From JAICMB01 sp035295125 (lineage in GTDB: Bacteria > Acidobacteriota > Terriglobia > Bryobacterales > Bryobacteraceae): 64,000 nucleotides of DNA. The DNA lies in the NCBI GenBank assembly GCA_035295125.1, contig DATGJP010000095.1, forward strand, positions 124,001 to 188,000, given 5' to 3'. Both the position numbers and the translations under genes were made by a program. The notes under the pieces were generated by a model that saw only the letters and a program-made list of their open reading frames with translations, was not told the origin of the DNA and made no database searches. Below are positions 24,130 to 31,348 of this stretch, piece by piece (within the stretch, counting starts at the first letter, position 1; each line of letters starts with the position of its first letter).

Positions 24130-27012
24130 ATGAGAACCATTGCCAGAAGCTCTCTCCTGAGCGCGTTACTGTGTTGTCTTGCAAACGGCCAATTGAGCCA
24201 GGTCAAGACCGTCTTCATAATCCTGCTGGAGAACCACAACTGGTCCGATATTGCGGGGTCCTCCTCAGCGCCCTACATCAATAACACGCTGTTGCCGATG
24301 TCATCGTTCGCGTCGCAATACTTTAATCCTCCCGGCAACCATCCCAGCCTTCCCAACTACCTGTGGCTGGAATCAGGCACTAACTTCGGCATTCTCGACG
24401 ACAACGATCCGTCAGTGAATCATCAGAGCACAACCTCGCACCTGGCGACCCAGTTGACCAGCGCCGGGGTCACCTGGAAGAGCTACCAGGAGAGCATCAC
24501 GGGAACGGATTGTCCCCTGACCGGAATCTATCCATACGCGCCCAGGCACAACCCGTTCGTATACTTCGACGACGTCACCGGCGCTAATGATCCGAACTCG
24601 GCCACGTGCATTGCGCATGTTCGTCCTTACACGGAGCTGGCAACCGACCTCACGAATCAAACGCAGCCGCGGTACATTTTCATCACGCCGCACCTGTGCG
24701 ACGACATGCACGACTCTTGCGCCCCGCTGTTCGATCCGATCCGCCAGGGCGACAACTGGCTTTCGACCGAGGTTCCGAAGATCCTCGCCTCGCAGCCTTA
24801 TCTCAACGGTGGAGCGCTTTTCATCACCTGGGATGAGGGCGAGGGTTCCGACGGGCCGATCGGGATGATCGTTCTATCGTCCCTGGCAAAAGGTGGAGGC
24901 TACCGCAACACCATTCACTATACGCACGGTTCCACCCTGCGAACTTTCGAGGAAATTTTCGGAGTTCCGCTTCTTCGCGATGCCTCGAGCGAAACCGACC
25001 TCAGCGACCTGTTCAAACCGGAAGCTCCCCCGGCCTTAAGCATCGCCAAAAGCCATACCGGGAATTTCGCGCAGGGCCAGTCCAATGCCATCTATACAGT
25101 GGTGGTTTCGAATCTCGTCACCGCCGGCCCCGCCAACGGCACTGTGACGGTGGCGGAAACGTTGCCTACGGGCCTCACGATGGTGTCGATGTCTGGGACG
25201 GGATGGAGTTGCGGGTCGAGCGCCTGCACACGATCGGACACGCTGGCCGCGGGATCATCCTACCCGCCAATCACCGTAACGGTCAACGTGGCTGCCGGCG
25301 CACCGTCACAAGTGACCAACCAGGTGGCGTTGTTGTTTGGCGGGGATATCGCTGGAACAGCGAGCGATCCGACCACGATCGGGTCCGGAACGGCAATAAC
25401 GATCGGGACGAGCCCCTCCGGCCTGCGGTTCAGTATCGATAGCGGCGCCGCTCTGACTTCGCCGCAAACGCTGCTTCTCTCTCCGGGATCTCACAATCTT
25501 GCTGTCGCCGCCGTACAGCCCGGCTCAACCGGAACACAGTACCAGTTCACCGGGTGGGCCGACGGAACGCAAACGGCTTCCCGTTCGATCACCGTTGGCG
25601 CAACCGCCGCCACCTACACCGCCAACTTCGCGACCCAGTTTCTGTTGAGCATTTCCGCTTCCCCGGCGGCGGGAGGTACCGTCACTCCCAGTAGCGGCTT
25701 CTACACTGCCGGAACGGTGGTGCCGATTACCGCCACCCCGAACGCCGGGTACATCTTCGCGGGTTGGACCGGCCCCGTCGTCAGCCCCACGAGCGCTTCG
25801 ACCAGCGTTGCGATGAGCGTGCCGGCGACTGTGGTCGCAAACTTTACCCCTCCTCCGAGCCAGGGCCTGCGATTCGTTCCAGTCACGCCATGTCGCGTGA
25901 TCGACACGCGCAACCCAACCGGGCCCTTCGGCGGCCCCTCAATTCCCGCCGGCGGCACGCGCACAGTGAACATTCCGCAAAGTGCCTGCAGCATCCCTGC
26001 TTCGGCACAGGCATACTCGCTCAACGTGACCGTGGTCCCCGTTGCGACACTGACATATCTCTCGATCTGGCCCGCCGGTCAGACGCAGCCGGTAGTCTCG
26101 ACTCTGAATTCCTTCGATGGGCGCATCGTCGCGAACGCCGCGATCGTCCCGGCAGGCACCAGCGGAGGCATCAGCCTGTTCGCCAGCGATGCGACCAACG
26201 TCATTCTCGACATCAACGGTTACTTCGTGCCGGCGTCGACGGCGGGCAGCTTGTCGTTCTACAGCGTGACCCCCTGCCGCATCGCGGACACCCGCAATCC
26301 CAACGGCCCGCTGGGAGGTCCTTTCCTCGCGGGCAACTCGAGCCGCAGTTTCCCGGTTCCAACCGGCTCTTGCGGTTCTTTCACCGGCGCTCGAGCCTAC
26401 TCCCTCAACATCACCGTGGTCCCGCGGCGTCCGCTCGGATACCTGACCAGTTGGCCCACCGGTCAGACGCAGCCGGTCGTATCCACGCTGAATGCCAATG
26501 ACGGCAACGTCGTGGCCAATGCGGCCATCGTGCCCGCCGGAACAGCGGGAGCGATCAGCATTTTCGTTACGGACGACACCGATGTGATCATCGACATTAA
26601 CGGCTACTTCGCGCCGCCCGGCTCGCCGTCGGCACAATCGCTCTACACGGTCACGCCCTGTCGAGTGGCCGACACGCGCGGCGGCTTCAACCCTCCCTTC
26701 GGGTCGCCCAGTCTGGTGGCCAACGCGCAGCGCAGTTTCCCGATTCCGTCGGGAGTCTGCACCGGCATTCCATCAAACTCGCAGGCTTATTCGCTCAATG
26801 TCACCGTGGTGCCGCCCGGACCGTTGACTTATCTAACGGCGTGGCCTACCGGCCAGACTCAGCCCGTCGTCTCGACTTTGAACTCGTTCCAAGGCAAGGT
26901 GGTTGCGAATGCCGCCATCGTGCCGGCGGGCCAGAACGGGGCAGCAATCAGTGTCTTCGTGACGAATCCGACCAACTTGATTCTCGATATTAACGGCTAC
27001 TTCGCCCCGTAA
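24130..27012 (+). CDS. Secreted phosphoesterase-family protein with DUF11, InlB-like and three C-terminal repeats
   Basis: 960 residues. Signal peptide (residues 1-22), then a PF04185-type acid phosphatase/phospholipase C-like domain (about 25-290: VFIILLENHNWSDI, NYLWLESG, FITWDEGEGSDGPIG). Next a DUF11 domain (about 298-415: ALSIAKSHTGNFAQGQS), then InlB-type repeats (430-575, including GGTVTPSSGFYTAGTVV and AGYIFAGWTG). The end is three tandem repeats of about 124 residues (starting near residues 579, 706 and 835), each with VTPCR, DTR, YSLNVTVVP, GQTQPVVSTLN, ANAAIVPAG and DINGYF. The catalytic domain is predicted to act outside the cell on phosphate esters; the repeats probably bind a surface or carbohydrate. 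No lipobox or sorting motif is seen. Confidence 0.88.
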   Translation: MRTIARSSLLSALLCCLANGQLSQVKTVFIILLENHNWSDIAGSSSAPYINNTLLPMSSFASQYFNPPGNHPSLPNYLWLESGTNFGILDDNDPSVNHQSTTSHLATQLTSAGVTWKSYQESITGTDCPLTGIYPYAPRHNPFVYFDDVTGANDPNSATCIAHVRPYTELATDLTNQTQPRYIFITPHLCDDMHDSCAPLFDPIRQGDNWLSTEVPKILASQPYLNGGALFITWDEGEGSDGPIGMIVLSSLAKGGGYRNTIHYTHGSTLRTFEEIFGVPLLRDASSETDLSDLFKPEAPPALSIAKSHTGNFAQGQSNAIYTVVVSNLVTAGPANGTVTVAETLPTGLTMVSMSGTGWSCGSSACTRSDTLAAGSSYPPITVTVNVAAGAPSQVTNQVALLFGGDIAGTASDPTTIGSGTAITIGTSPSGLRFSIDSGAALTSPQTLLLSPGSHNLAVAAVQPGSTGTQYQFTGWADGTQTASRSITVGATAATYTANFATQFLLSISASPAAGGTVTPSSGFYTAGTVVPITATPNAGYIFAGWTGPVVSPTSASTSVAMSVPATVVANFTPPPSQGLRFVPVTPCRVIDTRNPTGPFGGPSIPAGGTRTVNIPQSACSIPASAQAYSLNVTVVPVATLTYLSIWPAGQTQPVVSTLNSFDGRIVANAAIVPAGTSGGISLFASDATNVILDINGYFVPASTAGSLSFYSVTPCRIADTRNPNGPLGGPFLAGNSSRSFPVPTGSCGSFTGARAYSLNITVVPRRPLGYLTSWPTGQTQPVVSTLNANDGNVVANAAIVPAGTAGAISIFVTDDTDVIIDINGYFAPPGSPSAQSLYTVTPCRVADTRGGFNPPFGSPSLVANAQRSFPIPSGVCTGIPSNSQAYSLNVTVVPPGPLTYLTAWPTGQTQPVVSTLNSFQGKVVANAAIVPAGQNGAAISVFVTNPTNLILDINGYFAP

Positions 27013-27069
27013 GAGATCGCTAAGGCAGAATAGCCGCGATCACGGTCAGAAACTCCGGGTGCGGAGGGA

Positions 27070-27138
27070 TGTGGAAGGGGGAAGCAGGCGGTTCCGCTTG
27101 CCTTTGGAACTCACCCAAAACGCACAGTCGAAAACGCC
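27070..27138. repeat. REP-like element, long form
   Basis: TGTGGAAGG lead-in, then arms GCAGGCG / CGCTTGC with loop GTTC (27084-27101), then TTTGGAACTCACCCAAAACG and CAGTCGAAAACGCC. It shares lead-in and/or tail with copies at 9184, 30371 and 41620. Confidence 0.7.
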
Positions 27139-27163
27139 GGCTCCCCTTGTTTTCACCCCGTTT

Positions 27164-27193
27164 CGTGGACTAGCGGTCCATGGCGACAGGCTG
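27164..27193. repeat. CGGT-type dispersed repeat, copy 1
   Basis: Begins CGTGGACTAGCGGTCCATGG and ends CGACAGGCTG. Two related copies are at 33868 and 34028. The core GGACtagcGGTCC is an inverted repeat. Confidence 0.65.
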
Positions 27194-27270
27194 CTCCACG
27201 TTCCACATCGTCTAGATTCTCCGCGGGGCGCAGAGAATCAGAGGCTGTCTAATACATGCCGTAACGAACA

Positions 27271-27290
27271 GCACGCGGTTTCGCCCGCGC
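27271..27290. repeat. REP-like hairpin
   Basis: GCACGCGGTTTCGCCCGCGC, a CGCG-armed variant of the REP core with the common GGTTTCGCC centre, 48 bases before the gnd start. Confidence 0.5.
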
Positions 27291-27337
27291 AGCCAACTGA
27301 CGGACCTGGCAGTTTGGCTATGTAAGAATCAAGGTTT

Positions 27338-28792
27338 ATGGAGCCAAACTGCGACATCGGACTTATCGGCCTTGCAGTGATGGGCCAGAACCTGGTCCTA
27401 AACATGAACGACCACGGCTTTCGTGTGGCCGTTTTCAATCGAACGGTCTCAAAAGTCGACGATTTCATCAAGAATGAGGCTGCCGGAACAAACGTCGTCG
27501 GAACGCACTCAATTCCTGAACTCGTCCAGGTCCTGAAACGGCCTCGCCGCATCATGCTGATGGTCAAAGCCGGCGACACCGTCGACGAAATGATCAATCA
27601 GATCGCTCCGCACCTCGAAGAAGGCGACATCATCATTGACGGCGGAAACTCCCATTACCCCGATACAACGCGCCGTACCCGCGACCTCGCGGCCAAAGGC
27701 ATCCTGTTCATCGGCTCCGGCGTTTCGGGTGGCGAGGAAGGCGCGCGCCACGGCCCGTCTATCATGCCCGGCGGCAATCCGGCTGCCTGGCCTCACGTGA
27801 AAGACATCTTCCAGTCGATCGCAGCCAAAGTCGAGGACGGTTCGCCGTGCTGTGATTGGGTTGGCGAGGACGGCGCGGGCCATTACGTGAAAATGGTCCA
27901 CAACGGCATCGAGTACGGCGACATGCAGCTCATCTGCGAAGCCTACCAATTGCTGCGCGACGGCGTGGGACTGACCGCCGGGGAATTGCACGAGGTTTTC
28001 GCCGATTGGAACAAGGGCGAACTGGACAGTTACTTGATCGAGATCACCGCCGACATTTTCACCAAGACAGATGACGACGGGTCGCCACTCATCGACAAGA
28101 TTCTCGACGCGGCCGGTCAGAAGGGTACCGGGAAGTGGACGGGCATCAGTTCGCTGGAACTTGCCGTTCCGGTGACTTTGATCGGCGAAGCCGTCTATTC
28201 GCGATGTCTCTCGGCGATGAAGGACGAACGTGTTGCGGCGTCCAAGGTGCTCCAGGGACCCAAAGGCGTGAAGGCTGACGACCGCAAGGAATTCATCGAA
28301 AACGTCCGCTGTGCGCTGTACTGCTCCAAGATGATTTCCTACGCGCAGGGCTATATGCTGCTGCGCGAAGAAGCCAAAACCGAGGGATGGAATCTGAACC
28401 TCGGCGGCATCGCCCTGATGTGGCGCGGCGGGTGCATCATTCGCAGCCGCTTCCTCGGCAAAATCAAGGAAGCTTTCGACAAGAATCCGAAGTTGCAGAA
28501 CCTCCTGCTGGACGACTTCTTCAGTGGCGTGCTGAACAATTATCACGAGTCGTGGCGGCGCGCTATCATTCAGGCGATCGAGTCCGGTGTTCCGACGCCG
28601 GCCTTCTCCACGGCGCTCTCGTTCTACGACGGCTATCGTTCCGAACGCCTGCCCGCCAACCTCCTGCAGGCGCAACGCGACTACTTCGGCGCGCACACGT
28701 ATGAGCGCATCGATAAGCCGCGCGGTCAATACTTCCACACAAACTGGACAGGACGCGGCGGCCGGACCGCTTCCGGTAGCTATAACGCTTGA
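27338..28792 (+). CDS. gnd: 6-phosphogluconate dehydrogenase, decarboxylating
   Basis: 484 residues, the full length of the long (dimeric) form. The NADP-binding motif GLAVMGQNL is at residues 9-17. Substrate-binding and catalytic blocks are present: SGVSGGEEGARHGPSIMPGG, GAGHYVKMVHNGIEYGDMQ (catalytic Lys) and DKILDAAGQKGTGKWT. It oxidises 6-phosphogluconate to ribulose 5-phosphate, CO2 and NADPH in the pentose phosphate pathway. AAGG lies just before ATG 27338. Seven bases after its stop begins an unknown gene, followed by a PfkB sugar kinase, so the three may be an operon for gluconate or sugar-acid use. Confidence 0.97.
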   Translation: MEPNCDIGLIGLAVMGQNLVLNMNDHGFRVAVFNRTVSKVDDFIKNEAAGTNVVGTHSIPELVQVLKRPRRIMLMVKAGDTVDEMINQIAPHLEEGDIIIDGGNSHYPDTTRRTRDLAAKGILFIGSGVSGGEEGARHGPSIMPGGNPAAWPHVKDIFQSIAAKVEDGSPCCDWVGEDGAGHYVKMVHNGIEYGDMQLICEAYQLLRDGVGLTAGELHEVFADWNKGELDSYLIEITADIFTKTDDDGSPLIDKILDAAGQKGTGKWTGISSLELAVPVTLIGEAVYSRCLSAMKDERVAASKVLQGPKGVKADDRKEFIENVRCALYCSKMISYAQGYMLLREEAKTEGWNLNLGGIALMWRGGCIIRSRFLGKIKEAFDKNPKLQNLLLDDFFSGVLNNYHESWRRAIIQAIESGVPTPAFSTALSFYDGYRSERLPANLLQAQRDYFGAHTYERIDKPRGQYFHTNWTGRGGRTASGSYNA

Positions 28793-28798
28793 GACCCG

Positions 28799-29230
28799 GT
28801 GCAACTTACCATTCAGTGTCTGAGGTTCGGGCGGCTGATCCTGCGCCACGCTGAGGACGACGTCTTTGAGATCGTGCGCCTGGTGGAGGGCAACACCGGG
28901 GTGACTATGGCCCGGATCGAAGTGGAAGAGAAAGGCATGCCGGCGCTCCGCATCACGCCGACCGAGCCTGGAGAGCGCGTGCTCGACCCGCATACGACGG
29001 CTTCCGTCCACAGAGCGGTGCTCGCCAGCCGGCGCGATGAGTCGCACAATCGCTTTCAACTGACGGCGGCCGAGTTCGACGACGGAGTCGAGCTGGTGCT
29101 TTCGGGCGATCACCGTTATCCAGCACCGGGCCATCGCTATCGCGTGTTCTCCTGGCGTGCGGAGTGCCGCCTCGCCGGCGACGAGATCGTCGTGCATGGA
29201 CCCTTCCTCTCCGACGATCCCGATTTCTAA
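28799..29230 (+). CDS. Protein of unknown function between gnd and a sugar kinase
   Basis: 143 residues starting at GTG 28799 (MQLTIQCLRFGRLILRHAEDD), 7 bases after the gnd stop. Mostly beta-strand in look, soluble, no signal peptide, no recognised domain. Segments such as ARIEVEEKGMPALRITPTEPGERV and HRYPAPGHRYRVFSWRAECRL show normal coding composition. Tight spacing on both sides (9 bases to the kinase gene) supports a real gene in the same transcript. Confidence 0.65.
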   Translation: MQLTIQCLRFGRLILRHAEDDVFEIVRLVEGNTGVTMARIEVEEKGMPALRITPTEPGERVLDPHTTASVHRAVLASRRDESHNRFQLTAAEFDDGVELVLSGDHRYPAPGHRYRVFSWRAECRLAGDEIVVHGPFLSDDPDF

Positions 29231-29239
29231 CTACCATTC

Positions 29240-30322
29240 ATGAGCCACGGTTTAACAATTCGCAAGGACGCTGCAATCGATTTGTTGTCGCTTGGCGGAC
29301 TCGTCCACCGCCTCGATCCGGGTGTCATCCCGTTCCGCAAGGCGGCTAAGTGCTTCATCCATGTCAGCGGCGGCGAATTCAACGTCGCAGCCAATCTCGC
29401 CGATTGCTTTGGCCTCAATACGGCAATTGCGACCGCGATGGTCGAGTATCCCATCGGCGACCTGGTCGCTGAGCGCGTCAAGGCGATGGGGGTGAAGCCC
29501 TTTTACAAGTGGTACAAGCATGACGGCGTGACCGGGCCGAACATCGCAACGGTGTACAGCGACCGCGGGCACGGCGTGCGCGGGCCCGTCGTGTTTTACA
29601 ACCGCTCCAACGAAGCGGCGGCCCTGCTGAAACCCGGCGATTTCGACTGGCAGGCGATCTTCGGACCCGGCGTGCGCTGGTTCCACAGCGGCGGTATTTT
29701 CGCTGCCTTATCCACAACCACTTCGGAGCTCGTGGTCGAGGCCATGCAGGCCGCAAAAGCTGCCGGCGCGGTTGTTTCCTTCGACCTGAATTATCGCGAG
29801 AAACTCTGGAATGTGTCGGGGGGCGCCGCCCGAGCACCCGAGGTGATCGGGCGCATCGTCAAGAACGTGGATGTGCTGGTCGGCAACGAGGAGGATTTAC
29901 AGAAAGGCCTTGGCATTGCCGGACCCGATGTCGCTGGCAAATCCAACCTCGATACCAGTTCGTTCTTCGAAATGATCAAGCGGGTCCTGGACAAGCATCC
30001 GCACATCAAAGCGGTCGCCACCACCCTCCGCGAAGTTCACTCTACGACTCGCCACTCCTGGAGCGCGGTGGCCTGGATCAATGGAGAACAGCATGTCGCC
30101 CCCACCTGCACGCTCGACGTCCTGGACCGCGTGGGCGGCGGCGACGGCTTCGCGTCGGGGTTGTTCTATGGCCTGCTGGCCGGCGAGTCTCCGGATGAAT
30201 CGGTAAAACTCGGCTGGGCCCACGGCGCGCTGCTAACCACCTTCCCCGGCGACACAACCATGGCCACGGTCGAGCAGGTACGTGCGTTCGCGCGCGGAGG
30301 CTCCGCCCGAATTCAGCGCTAG
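29240..30322 (+). CDS. PfkB-family sugar kinase, 2-keto-3-deoxygluconate kinase-like
   Basis: 360 residues, ribokinase fold. Key parts are HVSGGEFNVAANLADCFG (sugar-binding N-terminal signature), SFDLNYREKLW, a nucleotide-site VLVGNEEDLQKGLG and the catalytic VLDRVGGGDGFASG, where the usual GAGD is GGGD but the catalytic Asp remains. FDLNYR and YREKLW resemble KDG kinases, which phosphorylate 2-keto-3-deoxygluconate. The position after gnd and an unknown gene fits sugar-acid catabolism. A short hairpin (AGAGG 30321 / CCTCT 30336) overlaps the stop codon and is followed by GATTTTT, a weak terminator candidate. Confidence 0.85.
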   Translation: MSHGLTIRKDAAIDLLSLGGLVHRLDPGVIPFRKAAKCFIHVSGGEFNVAANLADCFGLNTAIATAMVEYPIGDLVAERVKAMGVKPFYKWYKHDGVTGPNIATVYSDRGHGVRGPVVFYNRSNEAAALLKPGDFDWQAIFGPGVRWFHSGGIFAALSTTTSELVVEAMQAAKAAGAVVSFDLNYREKLWNVSGGAARAPEVIGRIVKNVDVLVGNEEDLQKGLGIAGPDVAGKSNLDTSSFFEMIKRVLDKHPHIKAVATTLREVHSTTRHSWSAVAWINGEQHVAPTCTLDVLDRVGGGDGFASGLFYGLLAGESPDESVKLGWAHGALLTTFPGDTTMATVEQVRAFARGGSARIQR

Positions 30323-30370
30323 AGGTTTTTCGCAGCCTCTGATTTTTGGGCCGCTTGAAGAATCACGCGG

Positions 30371-30420
30371 ATGTGGAAGGGTGAAGCAGGCGCTTCCGCC
30401 TCCCTTTGGGCGAGACACGA
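30371..30420. repeat. REP-like element, long form
   Basis: Lead-in ATGTGGAAGGGTGAAGCAGG, then CGCTTCCGCC and CCCTTTGGGCGAGACACGA. It is the third copy of the long-form REP, here with a weakened palindrome, between the kinase gene and the convergent AraC gene. Confidence 0.6.
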
Positions 30421-30504
30421 ATGTACGGCAAACCGCGTGCGCGTTCTTGCTCAAATCCAACGGCTCGGTCAAAAAACTCCAGGGGCGGCAGGCTATGGAA
30501 TACC

Positions 30505-31341
30505 TTAGATGGACCTGCGGATGGCGGAGGGTGTCGCGTTAAACTGCGCCCGAAATGCATTCGTGAAATGACTGTGGCTTGAAAACCCAAAGGCTAGCGC
30601 GATGTCGACTAACGGCCGGACCGATTCACAAACAGCCTCCAATGCGGCCAAGAGGCGAAGGCGGAGCCGGTATTGGTGCAGCGATGTGCCGGTCGCACGG
30701 CGGAACGCGCGGCACAGATGAAATGGCGAGAGCCTGGCTTCAGCGGCCACCTCTGCCAGGGGGAATGAACGATCCAAGTCGCGGCTAAGTAGCGCTTCGA
30801 CGCGGCGGAGATTATCTCCCGCGGTTTTCGCTTGCGGCGCTTTCCGATAGGCGAGAGATAGGACATCGTCGAGCAGATTCAACACTTGCTCTTCGACCTC
30901 GAGCGGGTCCATCGCGTCCGGCGATGCCGTTAGCTGCTGAAACAACTGGCGCTGCTTGCGATAGAGGGCGGGGTTGGACCAGGCGCGGTGGTATCGAAAC
31001 ATGCGTGCCTCGGGACGGCGTTCGACGTCCGGATCGTACTCGCGGACGCCTTCGCGGGCGGTGTCGGCTGCGATGGCGAACCAGTCGCACCGGTCGCCTT
31101 CGGCGCTAATCGTCCGGCGCCTGTAATGCTGGCCCTGGTTGTAGAACGTCACGACGTTTGGATTGGCGGCGAATTCGGGTTCGTCCTCATGCTCGATTGA
31201 CACCGAGGCGCGCGGGAAAACGAAGCAGTAATCGCGGGACGGGCCCGAGTCTTCAAATAAGGGATGACCCGGGGCGCATCGGAAGGCTCCGATCCGGATA
31301 GTGGGCGAGGCGTAGACGATGCGGAACGGGTCATCCCACAT
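30505..31341 (-). CDS. AraC-family transcriptional regulator
   Basis: 278 residues from ATG 31341 (MWDDPFRIVYASPTIRIG); a longer frame to 31425 runs through the REP and the end of the GH3 gene and is rejected. The N-terminal 160 residues look like a cupin-type ligand-binding domain. The C-terminal 100 residues are two HTH motifs: LAEVAAEARLSPFHLCRAFRRATGTSLHQYRLRLRL and DIALAFGFSSHSHFTNAFRAQFNATPSAIRR. It is a soluble DNA-binding regulator. The GH3 gene lies just upstream on the same strand (7 bases from its stop), so the two may share a transcript and the regulator may control carbohydrate use (inference). Confidence 0.92.
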   Translation of the reverse strand: MWDDPFRIVYASPTIRIGAFRCAPGHPLFEDSGPSRDYCFVFPRASVSIEHEDEPEFAANPNVVTFYNQGQHYRRRTISAEGDRCDWFAIAADTAREGVREYDPDVERRPEARMFRYHRAWSNPALYRKQRQLFQQLTASPDAMDPLEVEEQVLNLLDDVLSLAYRKAPQAKTAGDNLRRVEALLSRDLDRSFPLAEVAAEARLSPFHLCRAFRRATGTSLHQYRLRLRLLAALEAVCESVRPLVDIALAFGFSSHSHFTNAFRAQFNATPSAIRRSI

Positions 31342-31348
31342 AGGTTCA

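Larger units (their letters stand above)
27013..27337. other. 325-base intergenic stretch built of repeats, no gene seen
   Basis: Between the phosphoesterase stop and the gnd start. It holds, in order, a long-form REP (27070), a CGGT-type palindrome (27164), a 22-base element shared with 18708 (27234-27255) and a REP-like hairpin (27271). Short frames here have no coding signature. Confidence 0.7.

Noticed and set aside
27509..29197. Long minus-strand frame of 562 codons antisense to gnd and the next gene
   Set aside because: The plus strand carries clear 6-phosphogluconate dehydrogenase motifs; the antisense frame is long only because of high GC and codon structure, and shows no recognisable domain.
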